Shown one piece after another: positions 12,801 through 24,400 of a stretch of 64,000 nucleotides of DNA. The first letter of the stretch is position 1; the number at the start of each line of letters is the position of its first letter. The notes under the pieces were generated by a model. The model did no database searches. It was not told the DNA's origin and was given only the letters and a program-made list of their open reading frames with translations. The position numbers were made by a program, and so were the translations under genes. This stretch comes from Cristatella mucedo (lineage: Eukaryota; Bryozoa; Phylactolaemata; Cristatellidae). The stretch lies in the NCBI GenBank assembly GCA_009760855.2, contig WPIO01000009.1:1087001-1151000 (forward strand). Direction: 5' to 3'.

Positions 12801-15800
12801 ACGCATGACGTCACATCATGGCAGTCGGAACGTCTTCCGCTGCCCTTCCCTTACGAGCCTTAGTAACCACACACTGTTCCTTTCTCCACCTTCTTGCTTG
12901 CCTCTACGGCATACCCATTTGCTCTCGTTAGCACTTTCTGACGAAAATCGTCACGGCTAAGGGCTGCCACTGCTAGCCGTGACCAAAGTAAAGTCGCAGT
13001 TCTAAAATCATACTGCCAAACGCCCTAAGCAAAATCAAGCACAATAACAGTTAGCTCTCAACTCAAAGCAAAAAGCAGCAGAGAGACCGTGAGAAATCGT
13101 GCCTCAGAAACTCGTTAGTTGGGATACTCGTTAGTCAAAGTACCTCTACAGTGAAGGGGAAGAAAACCTCGACAACTCAATTAGACCGGATCCATCAATA
13201 AATAATTAGCGGGACCCTAGGTCGAACTGGAGCACAAAATAGGCCGGATCTGGCCTAAAGGCCAGAGTTTGCCGACCTCTGGGTTAAGGAGATGGTCAAT
13301 CGCAGCCATCAGCATTTTTTGATTGCGCATAAGTGAATAACAATGTTTTTATAGAAGCTAGACTTGGTCTTTTCGAGGATCGATTGGTACAATTTACAGT
13401 TGTCCTCATGAGCCTGTCGATAAAAGTGATGGGCCGAAGCGCTTCGTTGTGCCTAGACTTGTGGTGTCAAAGCTGCGTGAGCATGTCGCCATGCACACCT
13501 GGAGTAAGCTCCCCAGGGTCGGGTCAGCCACAGCTTGGCAAACCAAGTTCGCGACCCACTGCCAAGTTAAGTTCGAAGGTCTCAACCTCTTCAACCACCC
13601 AGCCGACCACGCAGTTGTTCTGCTATGCACATGAACGTGCAGGCTGTCATTGCCATTAGGAGGTGAGTGTGAGTGGTAGCTACTGCTTTTACTGTTCAGC
13701 GCCATGAGTAGGCAAGACTTTTTGAAAAAGCCTAGTCTGCCTCAAAACTGAGCGTTAACTATACCTTACCTTTAGTGACACACCAAAGAAAACAGAAATA
13801 TTGTTTGTCTGTGAAGAATATGTGGCCACCAGGTCTTTATGGTTGTGTGTTCCAACCGCAATCAGCTACAAGATATCCGATGCAAAGAAAAAGATAGGCC
13901 ACACCGAGGAGAAAAGCACATGTCTATAAAGCTGCTCTGGCCTGCATGCAACATGCATGCCGTGCAAGCACGCATGCAAGCGCATACACATGCAAACACA
14001 GGTACACACAATTTCCACTGCATTATATCTATCCAGAATCAAAACCTGCTATGGATTACAAGGCACCCCCAATATTACAAAGTGCTCGACACTAACATGC
14101 TAACAAAAAGCGAATGCACCACCTCGACAGAACTTGAAAATTTCAACTGTGTAGAAGCCTAAGGATCTAGCTGCTGTTGATAGGCGTGCGCGACAGAGTC
14201 GGCGGTGGCCTGCGACAGAGTCGGCGGTGGCCTGCGACAGAGTCGGCGGTGGCCTGCGCGACAGAGTCGGCGGTGGCCGGCGACAGAGTCGGCGGTGGCC
14301 TGCGACAGAGTCGGCAGTGGCCTGCGACAGAGTCGGCAGTGGCCTTCGACAGAGTCGGCAGTGGTCTGCGACAGAGTCGGCAGTGGCCTGCGACAGGGTC
14401 GGCGGCGTCTGTGACAGAATCATCGACCAGGAGAGGGGAGTCGTGTGAGATCAGGGGCCGAAGAGTGCATGGCTCCCCTCGGCCCCTGCTCTCACACGAC
14501 TCCCCTCCCCTGGTCGACTCAGATGACTCATCGACCACAACTGTGCACCGGCCGACCCTGATGGTGAATCCACCATCTGGCCACCAGCTGGTCCATGCCA
14601 CATCAAAGGCGGACCACAGCAGTGCACTGACCGACCCTGATGGTGAATCCACCATCTGGCCACCAGCTGGTTACCAGCCTGTGTCCATACCACATCACAG
14701 GCGGACCACAGCTGTGCACCGGCCCCTCTCGGTGGTGCTTCTAACAGCTCACCAGTGGCTTATCAGAGGAGCCTGCATACAATACATACATACGAACTAC
14801 AAGGGTGACGAGCTGGAAAGAGGCAATATACTGTGCCATAGGTTGGCAAGACATTGTGCCAGATTTGAGTGCAACTCCCATGGCAGACCCGATGGTGAAT
14901 ATCAGTTTCTCTAGCAAAGTTAAAAGAGTCAAGATCAACTGATTGAACAGCCTTATCTAGTTAGCAGCACAAGAGCCTCAGTGGGCCGTCAGCCCCCTTG
15001 CAGTGGGCGAAAAAGAATTGCCTGCTTAAAGACTTACACAAATTTGATCGCGAAGTAGGTGCACCTTGCCCCTAGGCTAAGTGGCTAACAGATATAAATT
15101 AGAGGTGTTTAAACAATAGTGCTACACATACCCAGCTGACAGTTAAACCATGCCATATTTTTTAGATTGACAAACCTTAGGCAAACAATTTCAATAAGGA
15201 TTGTGACACTAGCAGCTTGCACCTGCAAAAAAGATTGCACTGAAACCGAAGCTACATGCTGTCAAAGTTATCAGCTGATGTTTGTGGAAGCTATTACACG
15301 TGCCACGAGGTATCCCGAAGGTTTTAAGGAGGCTGAAATCGAGAAACGGCCAACTATAGGGAAAGCTGCAACACGGACATGCTCATGGGACGTGAAACCC
15401 GGCATATAGAGGGCATCAGCACCATCAGACTTCGTGGCTACGTTTCGGCCCACATAAGCCAGCAGCTGTTGCTCATAGTCAGTGCTTATGTAACCGGGTT
15501 CCATGTCTCGCTGCTACTCAGGACAGCTTAGTGCAAGGAGCTCTCTCGCTAGTATAATTGATAAGGTCTATGTCCTTTCTGCAGTAGATAAGGCTTGCCT
15601 TCCTGCCACACTCTTATTTAAGAAGGCCCTGATTTTGGCGATGTACCTCAGCTGAAAATAGGACAACCTGACAAGAGTGAGCAATGTACTCATCTAATGA
15701 CAAGTCGTTTTTGAATACTATGTCTAGATTACAGGCAGATGCATCTTCTGCCAGCCCTACAAAAGTTGTGGGATACCAATACTCAGAAGAAAGAGGCAAG

Positions 15801-18800
15801 TTACTAACTGCTCACAGCCTCAATCAATGTAGGTTATCTAATGAATTGTGTATGGTGAAGGGCCTCAAAAAACAGAAAAAGTACTCCGTGATAACAGTGT
15901 TCGATTAAGAACTGCTCGGGATTTGGCTGCCACAATTTCTAGGCTCTATCTAAAATTGCATTACACGATGCAAGTTAAAAACAATGAATGTAAAGATGCA
16001 ACTAAAACATAAGCCTGCTTATAAATTAACATTGGATACCCAAGAATGTGGCTAACCATTGCAAAGATGTCAGGAAACGGCTCAACATGCACTACACAAT
16101 CTTGAGAACAAAACCAGTTACTACAATCATACTTTTGCTTTGCAGCAGCGTTTAGAAAAGTGCCTTAGTGAGGTTGAGACTTACTTGAAAGATTCTATGC
16201 GACTTGCTTACCATATTTCTACATGTTACAATGAGCCTGCTTCACATGTTTCAACATACAAAACTGCTTCTCACTTGGAAAAATGTCGTGGCTCACGAGC
16301 TAGTCTAGCATGATATTACTCACCATTCAATTGCGTTTCCCTTTGTAGCAAATTTAAAGCGCCTAGAAAGAGATTGGGTTCTCTGAGGGCGCTTTATCAA
16401 GTGCATTATTATTATTATCATTATTATAGTCTAGAGCACATGACCGATGATAGAAAATACAATCAAGTAATTTAAATCTACATGCAGACAATAAACCAAA
16501 TGCAATGGCAGACACAAGATTGCTCACTGCAACCAGCAAAGTATATAGCAAGAGAGAAGCAAATGCAAAGAAAGCAAGGTAGTTAAAGATATGCCACAGC
16601 TGTTAGTGACCTGGAGGGAGGGGTCAGTGCAACGCAACTGGACGCCGGTGCTACAGCTGCTTACATCATGTTTTAGTTCGACTTCCTGCCGGATGGGCTC
16701 GTTTCCTGAATACTCGTTCGTCAGCATAGGGCACTTATCACCATACTTCTTGTGCTCCGACCAGGGCTCGTCCTCTGACAGCCATCTCGAGAGGCGAAGG
16801 CCACAACAGAAGCACACAACTGCATCAGGAGTATTTGCAGCTGCATCTAAGTAGAAACCAACTTTGGCTAGGTTTTCTGGTGATGCTAATCTGAAAGCAC
16901 ACAAATGCTCAAGTCCAATTGAGCAACTGACAAGGTGGTCGTCAAGAAAGCGCATTGCCGGTAGGAAACTATACTTGAATTTGTGAGGCCAGCCATTGCA
17001 AAAGGTCGACAGTCTGTTAGCTTCATTTCTCATGCTCTTCTGCTTGGCATATGCCTTTGTGTCCCTTGCAATTAAACGAGTGTCGTCACTGGCTGAAGGA
17101 GCAGTCACTGGAGTAACATCGTTAACCGAAAGCAGGGCAGGCACTGTTTGTGCAAGTGAGTACATGCGGTGCATGACCGCCGCAACAGCAGGCAAAGAGT
17201 CCTTCCATCGGCCACTTTGTAGTAGCTTGACCATCAGTCCTTCGAGAACTGTGCAGTGGGTGGCATACGGAGCAGTCACAACAACGTCGGCCCACTACAA
17301 GTAAATCAGTGCATGACAGAGTTCAGACAGAAAGCAGAAGATGGATCCCATGCAACGTTTAGAGATGGCACATACTAGCACGAACACACGGTAATCGGAC
17401 AAAAGCACGAAACGAAATAAGGGTTTAGGACAAAGGCACGCCGACAAATGCTCGAAAAATAAAAATAACTTTAAGGAATGCTGGTTTAAATATGTATTCA
17501 TAGTTATATTAATAATAATAATAATACATTTGATATAGCACCCTCCGATAACTCAAGCTCTTTCTAGGTACTTTACATTTGCTACAAAGAAAGCATGATC
17601 GAATGGTTAGTGGTAGCATATTCAATAGACAACAACAATAACATGGTTAGGGGTAACGTGCACTGGTTCAGCATGCATAAGCACATAAAGGACGAATCAC
17701 AGGGACCCACCAAATGCCGTCATAAATAGACGTGTTTTTAGTCTCTTTTTTAATGTAAGTGTACACATGCAATTGCATATATTTAAATGTAATAGAGAAT
17801 TTTATTAGAGAAGATATGTATGTAGGCTCATACGACATTATTATTTATACTAGCTTTTAAATTTATTTTAATAAGGTCTATGTCCTTTTTGCAGTAGATA
17901 AGGCTTGCCTTCCTGCCACACTCTTATTTAAGAAGGCCCTGATTTTGGCGATGTACCTCAGCTGAAAATAGGACAACCTGACAAGAGTGAGCAATGTGCT
18001 CATCTAATGACAAGTCGTTTTTGAATACTCTGCCTAGATTACAGGCAGATGCATCTTCTGCCAGCCCTATAAAAGTTACCAAGTATACCAATATACCAGT
18101 ATACCAAGGATACCAATAATCAGAAGAAAGAGGCAAGTTACTAACTGCTCACAGCCTCAACCAATGTAGGTTATCTAATGAATTGTGTATGGTGAAGGGC
18201 CTCCAAAAACAGAAATAGTACTCCGTGATAACAGTGTTCGATTAAGAACTTAACCGTATCAATGTTTGGAGGTAAGCTCACACTAGGACTGAGCTGTTAT
18301 ATGACACTGCAATACAGCTGCCATTTCCACAATAAACATTAAAACACAGCAGTTTCGATTCCAAATAACACATAATTGTGCTATGGGTTTACACCAAAAA
18401 ATTTCATGCAAATGCACTTCAGCATTCTCGTGCTATATGTTCAAATGGCCCGGGTCAGCCAGCCTAATTACATAGTTAAACGGTGATACAGTTGCAAAAT
18501 CCAAAACGGTGCAACTTCAGCTGTAATTCCAAATGATAGAGAACAGTATGCCAGGTTTACCACCAAATTTCACAGGATTGCCCTAGAGCGTTCTGTTCTC
18601 ATGCTATGCTCTCCGATGGCCCAGCTTAAATGGCTGCCAAAACATTTGAACTGCCATACAGCTGCCATTTCCAAAACAATCTTCACGAAACTGTGGTTTT
18701 CATGCAAAATTATAGAGAACCATATTCTAGGTTGACCCACCAAATTTCACATGACTGCTTTTGCACCCTGTATGACATGGCCTCCAATGAACCAAGTCAG

Positions 18801-21429
18801 CCAGCCTCCCTACATAATCGAACTGCGATAGAGCTGTAATTTCCACAATAGGCATTGTGAAGCTGATGTTTTCATTCCACTTAATAGAAATGAGTCTTCC
18901 GGGTTTACCAACCAAATTTCTTAGCATAGCGTGAGGGCTTTCTCATGCTACGACCTCCGATCCCCGGAGCGAGCCAGCCTCCATACACAGTCCAACTGCG
19001 ATGCACCTGCAATTTCCACAATAAGCTTTGAGAAATTTCACTTCTAGTTCTGAGTTAAAGAAAACAGTGTTCCGGGTTTACCCATACAATTTCATGCTAT
19101 TTCGTACACTCATCTAACGAAATGGTCTCCAAAGCCCGGGCCAGCCAGCATTCCTATATAATCGAACTTCAAAACATCTGGAATTACCACAATGAGCATC
19201 TCGTAGCTGTGATTTTGATACAATTCCACAAACAACCATGTTCTTGGTTGGACAATCAAACTTCATGGCATAGTATGTGGACGTTCTAATACCATCGCCT
19301 ACAATAATCCAAACCAGCCAGTGCAATGGCCTCCAATGGCCAGGCCCGTTCTGCCTTTTTTAAACTAAGAAGCAACTACTACTCTATCACTATTCGCCGC
19401 AAAACTGGTTTTGATTGGTTATCATGGAAAACAGTGTTCCGGGTTTACCCACTACATTTTATGCGATTGAGCTAACACGGTATATTGCCATGGAGTCCGA
19501 CAGCCCGGGCCATTGGCAGCAATAGTATTTGAACATGCCAGCACAATGCCGTGAAATTATGAGTGTAAACCAAAAATAACTTTTTTGTAACTTTATGTCA
19601 AAGCAACAGCTATACAATACCTATAGTGGAAATGGCAACAGCATCGCAGTTTGAATATTTAGGGAGGCTGGCTGGTCCGGGCTATTTGATGCCATAGCAT
19701 GAGACTGCTCATGGGCGATGGCCAAAACGTTTGTGGGTAAACCGGGATCACTGTTCTCTGTTAGGTGTAGTCAAAACCACATTTTCTCACAGCATTTAAT
19801 GAAAATAGCAGCAATTTAACAGTTAGAAGATATGGAGGCTGGCTAGCTTTGACCATTTGATGTCACAGCTTGAAAACACCCATGTGCAGTCGCATGAGAT
19901 TTTGAGGGTAAACCCGGAGTGCCGTTTTCTATATGTGGAATCAAAAGTACAGTTGTGGCGCCTAGTGTAGAAATGACAGCTGTATAACCAGTGAAATATG
20001 TAGGGAGGCTAGCCGGTCTGGGACATTAGAGGCCATAACAAGACAAAGCATGTGCACTATTCGGTGAAATTTGGTTGGTAAACCCGGAAAATGGTTTTCT
20101 GCTAATCAGGATTAAAAAATTTTCTGCAAAACGCTTATTGTGGAAATGGCAGCTGTATTGCCGTTCGATTACTTTAAGAAGCTGGCTGGCCCGGGCCATT
20201 GGAGGCCATAGCATGAGATTGCTCAAGCTCAATCATATGGAATTTGGTGGGTTACAATGGACGATTGCTTGCTATAACTTGCAATCAAAACTGAAGTTGC
20301 ACGAAGCCTTTTTTTTTAAATGGCAGCTTTATTGCTGCTTGAATGTTTGGGCTGCCGTTTGGGACGGATCATCGGAGAACATAGCATGATAACGCGATAG
20401 GACAATCCCCTGAAATTTGGGGGATTACTCTGGCACACTGTCCTCCTCAATCTGGAATCAAAACCGCAGTTTCGTGAAGTATTTATTTGGAAAAGGCAGC
20501 TTTGCTGCCACTAACTACATTTGCATGCTGACCCTGTGCATTTTACCCCTAACCATGTTATTCATGTTGTTTATCAAGCATAATATTTCCACTCACCATT
20601 CGATCGAATTTCCTTTGGAGTACATGTAAAGCACCTAGAAAGAGATTGAGTTCTCTGAGGATGCTTTATCAAGTGTATTATTATTATTGTTATTATTATT
20701 ATTACCACCGTTCGAATGTGCAAGTAGGCTAGCTGACCGGGCCATATGAGGTCATAGTACGAGAACTCGCAAGCTCAATTGGACGAAATTTGGTGGGTGA
20801 ACCGGCAACACCATTCTGTTTACATGGGAATCAAAACTGCAATATTCTGGCGTTTATTGTGGAAGCGGCAGCAATTTCGAAGTTATTCGTGGGGCCCCAA
20901 ACATTCCACAGTAGCAAATTAAACCTTGAATTTGCATGTGGGCCCCTTAGCTGTTTACAATGCATGTCTTCCTAGTAGTTGATCAGTGGTTCTATTAGGA
21001 GGGTAGACATCGGCCAATTAATCGAAGCAGCAGCAACATCCATTACAGGAATGAAGCTGAGAGCTTTTGCAAGGTTGAAATCTTGAATCCTGAGCCACAG
21101 ATTTTGTCCGAGATCAACCAAGCATCCAGCTAGCTTTGCTCGTGGAAAGATGGTTGAACAGGCATTCTGACTGGCTTTCTCAAAATCTAATATGATATTT
21201 GTCGGATTCAGAGTTTGCATTATTAACACCTGACAAAATTGGACGTACTATTTTTACTTCATCACCAGCTGTACAATGTAAACATATTTGGTTGTTTTGG
21301 CATAATAATAGACTTGGGAGAAAAAATCAGGTTAAATTAATCAATCATATACTTAAACAAATATTATTATTGCTCGCTTTTTTCTTGCTCGCTTTTACTA
21401 CTGTACCAGTGCACACAGACACAGACACA

Positions 21430-21464
<35 letters not shown>

Positions 21465-24400
21465 ACCCCCCCCCACACACACACACACACTTGTGCAGGA
21501 ATGTATGTGCATTCATCTCCTACATACCAGGCACGAGCAGAGGACACAGACTGCACTGCTTCAAAACGTTTGCTAGAAAGATGACAGATACCTACAAGAC
21601 GATTAGAACACATAAAAAACTTTTTACATTAAAAATTACTGGCAAATCAGGAACACTGAACTTGTATACCTTACTCGAGCAAGCTGGGAGGGAGAAGTGG
21701 GGTGGGGGAGAGATTAGCCAGGCACCGAACTCATAGATGATGAAAATAAACGGCTCTAGGGTATCACGGCATGATATTGGGCAAACAAATACGATTTTAC
21801 AGCACAATTCACTTTAATTTACATACTCATCGTCCTGGGATATGCTAGTGGCTCAATTTTTTATTAGTTCCTTGGCATACGAGGACACATTCACGATAAA
21901 GTACACTCACCTCTTAGGCTCTGATACTGTCCGGGGCCTAATATTCCTAATATTCAAAAATTGCTAAAGAAATACTGTATGACTTACTAGCACCTATTGC
22001 ATAAGAAGGATAATTGGCAGTTCAATGAATAATTGAATAGCAAAAATGCCAGATAGGTCAAATAGGAACAGAATACTGATCAATGAAGACAAAGGTCAGC
22101 TTTGACCTGAGCTTATGAGGTCAGCAGTACTGCTGCTAATGCAAGTAATTTTGCTAGACACTGGCATAGTGGTCCATTAGAGAGGCAGCTATACGTTATG
22201 GCAAAGTCTCCACTCGTCGTGAAAAGCAACTGGTTGCCATCCTTGTTAGTCATATGCTGATCTGTTGCCGCCTGAATGTTACTACTAAATGTACAAACCT
22301 CATCTATGGATTAACAGTATAAGCAGTCCAAAGAGAGACGTGGCGTTCTGAAAATCATCGTATTTATAGCGTCAATTGCTTATGATTCGTCAAACTAAGA
22401 GTTGAGGATGGTCTAATGATATCATATACCACTTAATTGGTGCGTGGAAAGCCAAGGTGAAATCTGTAGGTGCATGCATATTAACAAGTAAGGATGTACT
22501 TGCATTTGCTACTAAAGGGAAATCAATAATTAGGAAAGTTCCAAAAAGGACGACTAACATATAGAGGCAAGTTAGCTCAGGGAAAGCATTTTGCATAACC
22601 TTGTGAACTTCAATTTCAGAAAGTCATTTTATTTGAGATTGATAGTAAGCAGCTCCGAGTTCAGGCTGTAGATAGCACTAGTTGGCACAAGTGACACACT
22701 AATGTGTGCTATTCAATTAAACTGCCAAGTGGTCATCCAGCTAGACAGCATCCAGTCAAACAAAAATAAACTCCGGTCTACTAGAAAAGGGAAAACCCTT
22801 CGAATATTCGCAGTCCTGCTGGTCCTACATGCTGCAGCATGTCCGACATACCGCTACTACTGAAATAGGCAATTTACAGCCTATTTTGTCAATTGAATCT
22901 GCTAGGATAAGTGCATACTAGTACAGTTTTTGTACAATGAATGGAAATGTGAAACGGTAGCGCTGTGCTTAAAACCTGGCCCTTAACATATGAAAACCAA
23001 GGTTTAAAACCCTAAAACTGAGGAACGGGTATTTCACGTTGCCGTACCAGCAGCAGCGACAGCACCAGCAGCAGCAATGGCTGTACCAGTGGCAGCGGTG
23101 GAAGCAGAACCTGCAGCAGCAACAGTGGCAGCAACAGCAGTAGCAGTGGCAGTGGCAGATGTGACTTGCCTCTAGCTCACATGCTCAATCTCACAACCAA
23201 AAAATAATAGTGATTACAAACTATTTTAACTGCATAACAGAGGTATCCGGGTGCAACTTTCAAAAACAAAGACCGACAGACAAACATTTCACTATGGGTC
23301 ACAGCAAAATATCAAAGCAGAAAATGCATAAAATGAACCCATACCTTAGCCACTCTGAGATTGTTACTGACAACTTTCTGGGCTTCATCGAGACTATGGT
23401 CGATTGACTGTATGTACTTATGCTGATTGTCATCTACTCCAATGCCCTGTGCTGCTGCCACAATCAAAGTAGCCTGTAGAACATTTAAATGTAACACTGC
23501 ATGAACAATCACGCAAGATGATTAGCTTTAAGAACGAAAACTTTTATCCTAATTATTTAAAATAAGACAGAAACCCCAGCATGACAGCACCTGCTAAAAT
23601 GCTGGCATGCCATAGTCATACTTAATATTTGGTATATGCAGCTTGACCACCCCCAGGAGGTTTTACCTCATCGATGGTCATGTCAATAACGATTTCATCA
23701 CTCCTTGTATGTGCCATCTGCAGAGCAGACTGGAGCAGCAAGGTACCGCCAGGGCTGACTTCTTTTCTGTAGCAAAGTAATGAGCAATTCGACAACAGAA
23801 GACCTGCTCCACAATGAAGAGGTAAACACTGCACCGGCAGACCAATTTGATCTACAATGACATGACAGCATAAGTAAATCCACTGAAGGAGTTTATGCAT
23901 GCAACATACTCATGTTGGAAGTACATGAAATCTATCGCACATTGAATCCGCTAGATGCTTATTATGTTTCTCAAGTGGAACATGTAACAATGCATGGATT
24001 TTAAGCTCTGTTATAGCAGCAGGCTGATAAGTGTAATTGCACCAATAGACAATACAAATGATCATTGTAAAAACTTAAACGTGTCTCAAGACAACCAAAT
24101 CTGTCTACACACTTGCTTAAACTAAAACAAGTTGAGCCAAAACCGGCCGAAAACTGTGGGGTAGGGCTCAAACGTCAGTACTATTCCGCTTTACTTCGGG
24201 GGAGCACTGAAATACATACCGTTCAAGTATCTTGCTCAATGCTACTAAGTTATTAATAACAACAACAATAATGATAACATAATAACAAATTTGCACCTAC
24301 ACAGAACTTAGTCTTCTTCTAAGCACTTCACATGTGCTGTAAAGAAAGCATGATCAAACGGTTCGTGGTAACATGCACGATATCAATAAGCAAAACATAT

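Larger units (their letters stand above)
8236..13450 (-). mobile_element. Decayed LINE (hairpin-tail family) split by a hAT transposon
   Basis: On the minus strand the element ends at an (ATT)n tail at 8240 preceded by the hairpin, has its 3' UTR to about 8500 and C-terminal coding remnants (FRSLHSWASAYLSDLLPH; FGDRAFSFYAPKPGTHF). It continues through the RT thumb region (ELNDDKTNLLVKG, motif DD-KT) to RT remnants near 9500-9900. It is interrupted at 10165-13281 by a hAT element and resumes at 13290 with QAHEDNCKLYQSILEKTKSS, typical of the linker before the RT. Apart from the hAT it is ~2.1 kb. Frameshifts and stops are many. Confidence 0.8.

Noticed and set aside
13449-13705. Possible BIRC6 exon on the minus strand or host gene on the plus strand
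   Set aside because: No similarity or consistent splice phase on either strand; partly overlaps the LINE that carries the hAT.
14177-14914. 245-codon plus-strand frame
   Set aside because: Its first two thirds are the 22-base minisatellite and the palindrome and direct repeats; several frames on both strands are open for the same reason.
15167-15409. Plus-strand 80-codon frame
   Set aside because: No family recognised and it overlaps the opposite-strand candidate exon 5; no start context.
18270-20880. CRISPR-like regularly spaced repeats
   Set aside because: The unit is ~172 bases, tandem without unique spacers, diverged and inverted halfway: eukaryotic satellite DNA.
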